DNA of 64,000 nt from Micrococcaceae bacterium Sec5.7 (GTDB lineage: Bacteria; Actinomycetota; Actinomycetes; Actinomycetales; Micrococcaceae): positions 1,798,001-1,862,000 of the forward strand of contig CP144169.1 of assembly GCA_039636785.1 (NCBI GenBank), written 5' to 3'. Position numbers and translations under genes: made by a program. Position 1 is the stretch's first letter; every line of letters begins with the position of its first letter. Below are positions 1-5,967 of the stretch, one piece after another. Under the pieces are notes generated by a model. It made no database searches. It saw only the letters and a list, made by a program, of their open reading frames with translations, and was not told where the DNA came from.

Positions 1-126
1 GACTCCCAGGACCAGGCCAATACCGGACGCCCAGTTCAGGATCGTAAGCAGGCCGCCGGCCTGTGGTGGGACAGTCGGGGTGGGGTTGGGGATGACGCTT
101 GCTGCAAGTGCGGAGAAGGAGTTCAT
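1..126 (-). CDS. Small membrane protein, 5' part only (conjugation cluster)
   Basis: The reading frame starts with ATG at 126 and runs off the left edge of the window, so only 42 residues are visible. It opens with a Ser/Ala-rich stretch, then a Pro/Thr-rich linker, then the start of a hydrophobic helix (LLTILNWASGIGLVLG). It lies 11 bp behind the DUF6668-like gene and is probably the last visible gene of the same minus-strand operon. The layout suggests a short integral membrane protein such as a pilin or channel subunit of an actinobacterial type IV secretion system. That role is inferred from context, because no family motif can be seen in this fragment. Confidence 0.55.
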   Translation of the reverse strand, partial: MNSFSALAASVIPNPTPTVPPQAGGLLTILNWASGIGLVLGV

Positions 127-137
127 GGTGAGGCCTT

Positions 138-746
138 TCAGTTGCTGGTGCTTGGAGTGGTGGCGGTAGCCAAAGCGGCTACGTCGGTGATGAAGCGTTG
201 GTACTCGCGGGCCGGCGGGGTCGTGGAATCTCCGTGCCGCCAGGCCTCTACCCAGGGCAGAGTCCAGAGTCGGGGCGCTCCCCCGCCGACGATCGCGGCG
301 AAGTCACGGAGCGCTTTGGGAGTCTTCCCTGGTGCGTCTGCAAGGACAGCGAGGCCGAGCAGATCAAGCTCCGGTGCAGCATCTGATGCCCACTGAGTCA
401 GTGCGCTCCTGGCGGCTGTGAGGCCGCGCATGTCTGCCCGGCAGACCAGTAGTACCCGTGGCTTGGTTCCGTCCTGCAGGATGGGCCAGCAGTGATCCGT
501 GATGCGGGCCCCGTCGAGGAGTTCAGCGATTCTGCTCTCGCCGGCTCCCCCGTGGGCTCCGGTAATCCACAGCGCTGCAGAACCTGACATGGTGCGGCGG
601 CCCAGGCGGTCTGCTGCGTCCGGTTCAACCATTCCCCGCAGCGGGGCACTGATCACGGCCGCTGGTGGCACGTGCGTGTCCGGTGCTTCCTCTGCCGCAG
701 TGTCGGCGGCTGGGCTGGTGATCCAGGGGTTCAGAGATTGTTGCAT
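138..746 (-). CDS. DUF6668-like protein with degenerate P-loop
   Basis: A 202-residue protein with a Pro/Ala-rich N-terminus and a ParA/MinD-like core from about residue 55. The core begins with a Walker-A-like loop, GAHGGAGES (about residues 63-71), which lacks the invariant lysine, so ATP hydrolysis is doubtful. A later strand (RVLLVCRAD) fits the same fold. The overall pattern resembles the DUF6668 family found in conjugative plasmids and integrative elements of Actinobacteria. It follows the MinD-like gene after 33 bp, in the same operon. Its role is unknown; a partner of the MinD-like ATPase in assembling or positioning the transfer machine is an inference. Confidence 0.6.
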   Translation of the reverse strand: MQQSLNPWITSPAADTAAEEAPDTHVPPAAVISAPLRGMVEPDAADRLGRRTMSGSAALWITGAHGGAGESRIAELLDGARITDHCWPILQDGTKPRVLLVCRADMRGLTAARSALTQWASDAAPELDLLGLAVLADAPGKTPKALRDFAAIVGGGAPRLWTLPWVEAWRHGDSTTPPAREYQRFITDVAALATATTPSTSN

Positions 747-779
747 GGTTCCTCCTTTCGAAGTCCGTTGGTGGGCGTT

Positions 780-2261
780 TTAGAAGCCGCCAGCGACGGC
801 GGCCGCTGCGGCCAGCCATGCCCGCTGCGTGGCGGGCTGAAGGGCTTCATAGCGGATGGGGCCGTTGACCAGGGCCGGATCGTAGGGGATCCGGACAACT
901 GCCCGGACGAACGGCTCAAAGCCGTCCGCGATCCGCTGTGCCTCAGCTTTGGCCCTTTTGAGGGCCTCTCCGGTCATGCTCCGCTTGGCGTCGGTGGATT
1001 CGGAGACGATGACGACCGCGTTGCGTGCCAGTGCGGCGTCGTGGCCACCACGGGATTCCAGGGTCTGCAGCGTCAGCCGGGCGGCTTCTGCGCGGTCCTC
1101 GATAGCCGTCACGGGCACGACGAGCTGATTGGTGTGGTCAATCATCCTGCGCCAGTTCGCTGCCCGGGCGGTGTTGCCCGAATCCATGATCACCAGCCGG
1201 TAGTAGCGGGTGAGGACCTGATGAGCGATATCGACTTCCTCAGCAGTGACTTCGTGGTCGCCTTCTTCGTTCTCGTCCGAGCGCAGGACGTCGAACTTGT
1301 CTCCGGTCTGGTGGTGGACGAACTTGGCGATTTCGGCGGCGCTGGTGGATGGGGAGAGCAAGGACTGTGAGGAATCAATCAGGTCCAGAACGCTGCGGTT
1401 ATGGACGCCCTTTTCTGTCCGCCACCCCAACGTTCCCTGCGACTCGTTGTTGTCCCACGCGACGGTGGCCGCGCCGCTGTAGCGGGCCAGGACCGCCGAA
1501 AGCATCACCACCGTGGGGGTCTTGTTGGCCCCGCCCTTCCGGTTCACGACAGCGACCGTGCGGGGACCGGGCCAATGCTGGCTGACCGTGCGAATGTCCT
1601 CCCGCTCGGAGAGTTCTTCGCCTGAGGGGTCCATCCGGAATCCGAGTCGCGTGAGCGTTCCCCGCCAGCCCTGCGTGGCCGGTTCCAAGACCGGCGCGCT
1701 GACCAGGAACGAGGTTTCCTTCAAGCTGCGCCGGGTCGGCGCCGCTTCCTCAGCGACAGCCACCGGCTGCGGTTCTTCAGGGGTAGCCGGCACCGGTGTG
1801 GTAGCGGATGCGACAGGGCTGGGCGGCCATGGCTGCCGGTCCACCGCCGCCGCAACGGCCGGGACTGCTGCGGGCTCTGACGGGGTGGCTACTGGCTCAG
1901 GTGCACGAACGGGGACGGTATCAATCATGGTCGGAGCTACGGTCTCGGGAGTGGTTTCCGGAGCTTCTGCCCGGCGACGGGCGGGACGGGGCTCATAGGA
2001 GACGGATTCAATCTTGTTGTCCGGGTGCACGATCAGTTCACCGTGCCCTTCGGGATCCTCGATCTGGACCCTGACGGGGCGCTGCAGTGTCTGCGCCTCG
2101 CCCACAACCAGGGCCAAGGCATTGTTGCGAAGATCCTGCAGGGATTCCCCGGTCGGAACGATGCGGGAGTTACCCGCGACGACGACCTCGGCGGTCCCGT
2201 TGTCGCGGACGATGGCACTGATCTTTGGAAAGGCCATGACCTCGGTTGGTGTAGTACCCAT
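780..2261 (-). CDS. MinD/ParA-like ATPase of a conjugation-type cluster
   Basis: A 493-residue protein in three parts: a small N-terminal beta-rich domain (residues 1-95), a Pro/Ala-rich linker (95-220), and a C-terminal MinD/ParA-type ATPase domain. The ATPase shows a deviant Walker A KGGANKT near residue 240, a switch-like DNNESQGTLGWR segment and a Walker-B-like VIMDSGN. The start at 2261 has a strong purine-rich ribosome site (AAAGGAAGAAG). Such ATPases position plasmids or secretion machines in the cell. Here it sits between a lipoprotein gene and a DUF6668-like gene, which points to conjugative transfer rather than chromosome segregation. No parB-like gene is visible. Confidence 0.7.
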   Translation of the reverse strand: MGTTPTEVMAFPKISAIVRDNGTAEVVVAGNSRIVPTGESLQDLRNNALALVVGEAQTLQRPVRVQIEDPEGHGELIVHPDNKIESVSYEPRPARRRAEAPETTPETVAPTMIDTVPVRAPEPVATPSEPAAVPAVAAAVDRQPWPPSPVASATTPVPATPEEPQPVAVAEEAAPTRRSLKETSFLVSAPVLEPATQGWRGTLTRLGFRMDPSGEELSEREDIRTVSQHWPGPRTVAVVNRKGGANKTPTVVMLSAVLARYSGAATVAWDNNESQGTLGWRTEKGVHNRSVLDLIDSSQSLLSPSTSAAEIAKFVHHQTGDKFDVLRSDENEEGDHEVTAEEVDIAHQVLTRYYRLVIMDSGNTARAANWRRMIDHTNQLVVPVTAIEDRAEAARLTLQTLESRGGHDAALARNAVVIVSESTDAKRSMTGEALKRAKAEAQRIADGFEPFVRAVVRIPYDPALVNGPIRYEALQPATQRAWLAAAAAVAGGF

Positions 2262-2303
2262 GAACTTCTTCCTTTACGTGTGAGAGATGGAGAGATGAGG
2301 CGC

Positions 2304-2822
2304 TTAGGACGATGGTGGTGTGAGACGGTTGACCTTCCACGGGGCGTCCTGGCCCGTGCGAAGCAGCTGCAGCGTGTAGGTCCCGGCATTGGTGGGGACC
2401 GCTGCCGTGACGCCGTAGCCGTTGGCTTCATCGACGGTCAGCTTGGCCGGCCCGGTGACGCGGTTGGTCGGGATGTTGGCCGGGTCCACCGCCGAGTAGT
2501 CAGCGGTTGCCTGCGGTGTCAGCCAGCGGGCTAGATCGTTGGCCCATTGCTTTTCCTCCACGGTGGGGCGGGCGAAGTCGGCCATTGCCTTCTCAGCGAC
2601 TTCCACGGCTTTGTCCTTGCTGGCCTGATCCCAAGTGATGCCGGTGGTGGCCGGGACTCTTCCCCCGGGCGCCTGTGGCCCGCTGTTGGCGCTCAGTGAG
2701 ACGGGCGCGGACGCTGTCGGGGTTTTGCTTGCTGATTCTGCCGGTGCCGGTGTGGTGTTCGCTGCTGGTGCGCATGAAACGCAGAGCAGGGCCACGGCGA
2801 GCAGGGCCAAGGGATTTTTCAC
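2304..2822 (-). CDS. Putative lipoprotein of the conjugation cluster
   Basis: A 172-residue protein with a lipoprotein signal peptide: basic MKN, a short hydrophobic core and a lipobox ending in VSC near residue 17. A Pro/Ala/Ser-rich linker follows, then a compact C-terminal domain of about 100 residues ending in VNRLTPPSS. The start is GTG at 2822. It overlaps the stop of the upstream CHAP gene (GTGA) and has GAGGAG just upstream, so translation is probably coupled. It would sit on the outer face of the membrane. Small lipoproteins of this kind occur in actinobacterial type IV secretion loci, but I do not recognise a named family. Confidence 0.6.
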   Translation of the reverse strand: MKNPLALLAVALLCVSCAPAANTTPAPAESASKTPTASAPVSLSANSGPQAPGGRVPATTGITWDQASKDKAVEVAEKAMADFARPTVEEKQWANDLARWLTPQATADYSAVDPANIPTNRVTGPAKLTVDEANGYGVTAAVPTNAGTYTLQLLRTGQDAPWKVNRLTPPSS

Positions 2823-3220
2823 TTCTTCTCCTCTTGAGTGGGCAGGTACAGGAACGCGGAGGGGACGTTGCTGCTGACTGTCCTGGTGTAGTAGTTGTGG
2901 TCATCCGGGGGCGGGTTGCCGTTGTAGCCCTCTTCGACATAGGTCCCGTCGTCTTTGACTTCTTTGACCACGGCGACGTGACCAAAGTTCGGGTCTGCTC
3001 CTCCGGCGCCGGGGGCGTACCAAACGACCGCACCGACACGAGGAACGGAACCTGTGGGCCAGCCTTTGGCGTCCCATCCGCTCTTCCACGTCACTGCAGA
3101 CCCCAGCCGCTGCCCGTCTGGGCGGAACGTGCCGTTGAGCAACTTGAAGGGCGCGCTGGTGGAACCCATCTGCTGGTTCACCCGCCACAGCGCGAAGTCC
3201 ACGCACTCCCGGTAGTACAT
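2819..3220 (-). pseudogene. CHAP-domain peptidoglycan hydrolase, N-terminus lost at transposon end
   Basis: The 133 residues form most of a CHAP domain. The catalytic cysteine is in YYRECVDFALW (residue 6), the histidine in FGHVAVV (about residue 82), and an acidic follow-up residue in VEEGYNG. CHAP enzymes cleave peptidoglycan; in conjugation operons they open the wall for the transfer channel. The frame begins directly at the outer end of a Tn3-family inverted repeat (base 3221), and the usual start and N-terminal domains are missing. The ATG at 3218-3220 is therefore an accident of the junction and the gene is best read as 5'-truncated. Its 3' end overlaps the lipoprotein gene by 4 bp. Confidence 0.7.
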
Positions 3221-3258
3221 GGGGGCTGAGCCGCAATGGAACGGTCAATCACGTTTAG
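3221..3258 (+). repeat. Extra left terminal inverted repeat of the Tn3-family element
   Basis: The 38-bp sequence beginning GGGGGCTGAGCCGCAATGGA is identical to the left end of the intact transposon at 5157 and matches the inverted right end (9117-9154) with two mismatches. It points outward to the left. Confidence 0.85.
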
Positions 3259-3278
3259 CCGTTCGTGCTTGATCTTGA

Positions 3279-3704
3279 TCAGTTTGTCGGCTTGGGTGGA
3301 TGGGCTGTCTGGGTGAGAGTTTTGTGGACGACGCCGATGGATATGCCGAGGTCGGCGGCGATGGTTCGGATGGACTCTCCGCGTTCGCGTCGGGCGAGGA
3401 TTGCGGCTCGTTTGTCGTCCTCGACGACTGGGCGTCGACCTCCGACCCGACCGTTGCGGCGCGCGGCTTCTAGGCCGTTCTTGGTTTTGACTGAGATGTC
3501 GCGGCGGCGGTCTTCTGATAGGGCCAGGGCGATGTCGAGGATGAAGGAACGCTGCGAGTGTTCGCCGGCGGCGATCCCGGCGAGGACTTTGACGGCGATG
3601 CCACGTTGGAAGAGGTCATTCAGGACAATGAGGCCTTCGAGGAGGTTGCGCCCGAGTCGGTCGACTTCGTGAACGGCGAGCATCCCTCCCGGAGGCACGT
3701 GCGA
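3279..3704 (-). pseudogene. Resolvase fragment (C-terminal 141 residues)
   Basis: This is a copy of the 3' part of the resolvase gene at 5215-5820, identical apart from one amino-acid change (SVKTK instead of SAKTK) and one further base difference. It begins at the breakpoint 3704. It lacks the first 60 residues, including the catalytic serine motif VGLVRVST, so it cannot act as a recombinase. It keeps the GGMLAVHEVDRLGRN region and the C-terminal helix-turn-helix. The frame stays open into the antisense of the neighbouring gene by chance; that extension has no meaning. Confidence 0.85.
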
Positions 3705-3890
3705 CCCGTCAAGGTCCTGGGCATCGAGGCCGGCGTCAACATCACCGTGGGCCTGCCCGTGATCCGCACCTCCGTGGACCACCGCACGGCCTTCGACATC
3801 GCAGGCAACGGCATCGTCGAGGTGGGCAGCATGATTGAGGCGCTGCGCCAGGCAGCGGAAATGTCGCCGAGCCCGGTGCTGCAGGCGTAG
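3705..3890 (+). pseudogene. 3' end of a pdxA-like gene
   Basis: The plus frame encodes about 61 residues that match the C-terminus of 4-hydroxythreonine-4-phosphate dehydrogenase family proteins: GLPVIRTSVDHRTAFDIAGNG followed by a C-terminal helix and TAG. The TSVDHxTAFDIAG signature contains a metal/substrate-binding histidine of PdxA. The sequence begins abruptly where the duplicated transposon end stops, so it is a captured gene end. It marks the donor site from which this transposon copy picked up adjacent DNA. PdxA itself makes a precursor of pyridoxal phosphate; related PdxA2 enzymes act on sugar acids. Confidence 0.7.
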
Positions 3891-3944
3891 TACTTCGCAG
3901 CTACCAAGCGTCGGTGCGCCCGGGACGCTGATCTCCGCGTGGAA

Positions 3945-3962
3945 TAGTGTAGCCTGTCGACG
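3945..3962 (+). promoter_or_regulatory. Possible -10 box for a leaderless transcript
   Basis: TAGTGT at 3945-3950 fits the TAnnnT -10 pattern and lies 12 bases before the ATG of the squalene-cyclase-like gene. No ribosome-binding site is visible between them. A transcript starting at or near the ATG, common in actinobacteria, would explain this. Confidence 0.35.
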
Positions 3963-4955
3963 ATGGCCCTGGACCCCGCCCTGCTCGACTGGTTGCGTGA
4001 CGCCGACGCGGCGCTGCGCTGGCAGGTGGAGCGCGACCTGGCGGGCTGCCCGCGTGAGGTGTGGGGCGCCACCCGTGCCCGCATCGCTACGGAAGGGTTC
4101 GGGGCGCGGCTGCTCGCGCTGCAGGATCCCGACGGCCAGTGGGCGGGCGGGGCGTTCTTCCCGAGCGATTTCGACGTCCGCGGCCCCGAGGCGGCCGAGG
4201 GGGCGGGGCAGCCGTGGACCGCGACGACGTGGACGCTCAATACAGTCCGTGACTGGGGCCTCGATGCAGCCGCCCTCGTCGGCACCGCCCACCTGCTCGA
4301 CGCGAACAGCCGCTGGGAGTATGGCGACCTGCCGTACTGGGGTGGCGAGGTGGACTGCTGCATCAACGCCTACACGCTCGCGAACGGCGCCTGGCTCGGG
4401 GCGGATGTCTCCGGAATCGCCCAATGGTTCGTGGACCACCGCTTGCCCGACGGCGGCTGGAACTGCGAGTGGGTAGAGGGCTCCACGCGCTCGTCGTTCC
4501 ATTCCACGCTCAACTCCCTCAGGGGCCTGTTGTACTACGAAGCCGCGACCGGCGGCAGCGATGTGCTGCGGGCAGCCCGTCGAGCCGGCGAGGAGTACCT
4601 GCTCCAACGTCGGCTGCTCCGCACCCTGTCAACCGGCGATCTCGTCGGACCGTGGGTGACGCGCTTCGCGTACCCGTTCCGTTGGCACTACAGCATCCTC
4701 AACGCGGCCGACTACTTCCGGGCCGCGGCGCTCCACGAGGGTGCGGCGCCTGATCCGCGGCTTGCCGACGCGATCGAGGCGATACGCGCCGCCCGCCGCC
4801 CCGACGGCACGTGGCTGCAGGAGCGTCGCCATCCCGGGAGGGTGTGGTTCCACGTCGACGTGCCGCCCGGCGAGCCGTCCAAGTGGCTCACGGTCTACGC
4901 CACGCGCGTGCTCGCGTGGTGGGACAGCGCGAACGGACACTTGAGGCCCGGATAA
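3963..4955 (+). CDS. Squalene-cyclase-like (prenyltransferase/cyclase fold) protein
   Basis: A 330-residue protein with the repeated motifs of the alpha/alpha-barrel terpenoid cyclase and prenyltransferase superfamily: LLALQDPDGQWAGG (about 57), WFVDHRLPDGGWNCEW (about 156), AIRAARRPDGTW (about 274), and conserved Trp/Tyr-rich helices. It is about half the length of a true squalene-hopene cyclase and lacks a clear DxDD acid motif, so cyclase activity is not established. It sits inside the composite Tn3 structure as the only intact passenger, behind a captured pdxA end. Very high GC and the absence of a ribosome site set it apart from the core genes. Its function is unknown. Confidence 0.65.
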   Translation: MALDPALLDWLRDADAALRWQVERDLAGCPREVWGATRARIATEGFGARLLALQDPDGQWAGGAFFPSDFDVRGPEAAEGAGQPWTATTWTLNTVRDWGLDAAALVGTAHLLDANSRWEYGDLPYWGGEVDCCINAYTLANGAWLGADVSGIAQWFVDHRLPDGGWNCEWVEGSTRSSFHSTLNSLRGLLYYEAATGGSDVLRAARRAGEEYLLQRRLLRTLSTGDLVGPWVTRFAYPFRWHYSILNAADYFRAAALHEGAAPDPRLADAIEAIRAARRPDGTWLQERRHPGRVWFHVDVPPGEPSKWLTVYATRVLAWWDSANGHLRPG

Positions 4956-4980
4956 ACGGGGCCTCAAGTGTCCGTTCGCG
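4928..4980. repeat. 22-bp perfect inverted repeat (hairpin) at the end of the cyclase-like gene
   Basis: Bases 4928-4949 and 4959-4980 are perfect inverted copies (CGCGAACGGACACTTGAGGC... and its complement) separated by 9 bases. The hairpin overlaps the last codons and stop of the upstream gene. It could act as a transcription terminator in both directions, though there is no T-run. Confidence 0.75.
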
Positions 4981-5050
4981 CAAAGTCTGAAGGGTGCCCG
5001 GGGACGTGGCCGGAGCGGGCCTTAAGTGTCCGCTCGCGCAAAGTCTGAAG
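4962..5050 (+). repeat. Two 31-bp direct repeats
   Basis: Units at 4962-4992 and 5020-5050 share 29 of 31 bases (core AAGTGTCCG followed by CGCGCAAAGTCTGAAG). The first unit shares its beginning with the right arm of the hairpin at 4928-4980. The rest of 5051-5156 shows no gene. Confidence 0.7.
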
Positions 5051-5156
5051 CCGTTCCCACATCGGCGGCAGGGGCGTCCGCCGCCGTTTGCTGCTCCACT
5101 GTTTTCTGTTCCGCTGTCATATGGCCGGGCTCCTTCGGCCCGGGCGGGTAGGCGTG

Positions 5157-5194
5157 GGGGGCTGAGCCGCAATGGAACGGTCAATCACGTTTAG
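5157..5194 (+). repeat. Left terminal inverted repeat of the intact Tn3-family transposon
   Basis: A 38-bp repeat beginning GGGGGCTGAG. It matches the inverted right end at 9117-9154 with two mismatches and is identical to the extra copy at 3221-3258. Confidence 0.9.
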
Positions 5195-5214
5195 CCGTTC
5201 GTGCTTGATCTTGA

Positions 5215-5820
5215 TCAGTTTGTCGGCTTGGGTGGATGGGCTGTCTGGGTGAGAGTTTTGTGGACGACGCCGATGGATATGCCGAGGTCGGCGGCGATGG
5301 TTCGGATGGACTCTCCGCGTTCGCGTCGGGCGAGGATTGCGGCTCGTTTGTCGTCCTCGACGACGGGGCGTCGACCTCCGACCCGACCGTTGCGGCGCGC
5401 GGCTTCTAGGCCGTTCTTGGTTTTGGCTGAGATGTCGCGGCGGCGGTCTTCTGATAGGGCCAGGGCGATGTCGAGGATGAAGGAACGCTGCGAGTGTTCG
5501 CCGGCGGCGATCCCGGCGAGGACTTTGACGGCGATGCCACGTTGGAAGAGGTCATTCAGGACAATGAGGCCTTCGAGGAGGTTGCGCCCGAGTCGGTCGA
5601 CTTCGTGAACGGCGAGCATCCCTCCCGGAGGCACGTGCGAGATTGCCTCCAACAGGACCGGCCGGTCCTTGGTGGCCAGTTTGCCACTTGCCCTCTCCTC
5701 GAAGACTTTCCAGCAGATCGGTTCCAAAGCATCGCGCTGCCGGGCGGTGTTCTGTTTGTCGGTGCTGACCCGGACCAGGCCGACGAGGATTACCATGCGC
5801 CTCACCCGTTCGTTCATCAA
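5215..5820 (-). CDS. tnpR: Tn3-family serine resolvase
   Basis: A 201-residue small serine recombinase that resolves the cointegrate formed during replicative transposition. The catalytic serine is in VGLVRVSTDKQ (about residue 19). The arginine-rich active-site region includes HEVDRLGRN (about residues 71-79). A linker helix leads to a C-terminal helix-turn-helix (ESIRTIAADLGISIGVVHKTL) that binds the res site. The gene lies downstream of the transposase on the same strand, with the putative res site in the 147 bp between them. Its 3' 426 bp are duplicated at 3279-3704. Confidence 0.9.
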   Translation of the reverse strand: MMNERVRRMVILVGLVRVSTDKQNTARQRDALEPICWKVFEERASGKLATKDRPVLLEAISHVPPGGMLAVHEVDRLGRNLLEGLIVLNDLFQRGIAVKVLAGIAAGEHSQRSFILDIALALSEDRRRDISAKTKNGLEAARRNGRVGGRRPVVEDDKRAAILARRERGESIRTIAADLGISIGVVHKTLTQTAHPPKPTN

Positions 5821-5967
5821 ACATTGTTCTCAACCATGATGAACGCTATCAGTTGATGAACGGCTAGATGAACGTTCGGTGGTGGGTTTCGTGTCCTTCT
5901 GGCCCGGGGTGTGGTGGTGTTCGGGAGACGATCGTTTGATGAACGATCGTCAGGGCCTCGATGCCGG
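5821..5967. other. Putative resolution (res) site
   Basis: The 147 bp between tnpR and tnpA contain four copies of a TGATGAACG-like word (near 5837, 5854, 5868 and 5937) and a perfect inverted repeat: arms 5927-5936 and 5942-5951 (GACGATCGTT / AACGATCGTC) around the 5-base spacer TGATG. Arrays of resolvase half-sites are expected here in Tn3 elements. Both genes' control signals probably overlap this region. Confidence 0.6.

Noticed and set aside
780-2261. Chromosome-partitioning parA
   Set aside because: No parB or parS-like sites nearby, and a long N-terminal extension and neighbours typical of conjugation operons.
3279-4607. 442-residue open frame on the minus strand joining a resolvase end to a long N-terminal part
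   Set aside because: Upstream of 3704 the frame is the antisense of the pdxA end and the cyclase-like gene and shows no family motif. Only the resolvase part is real.
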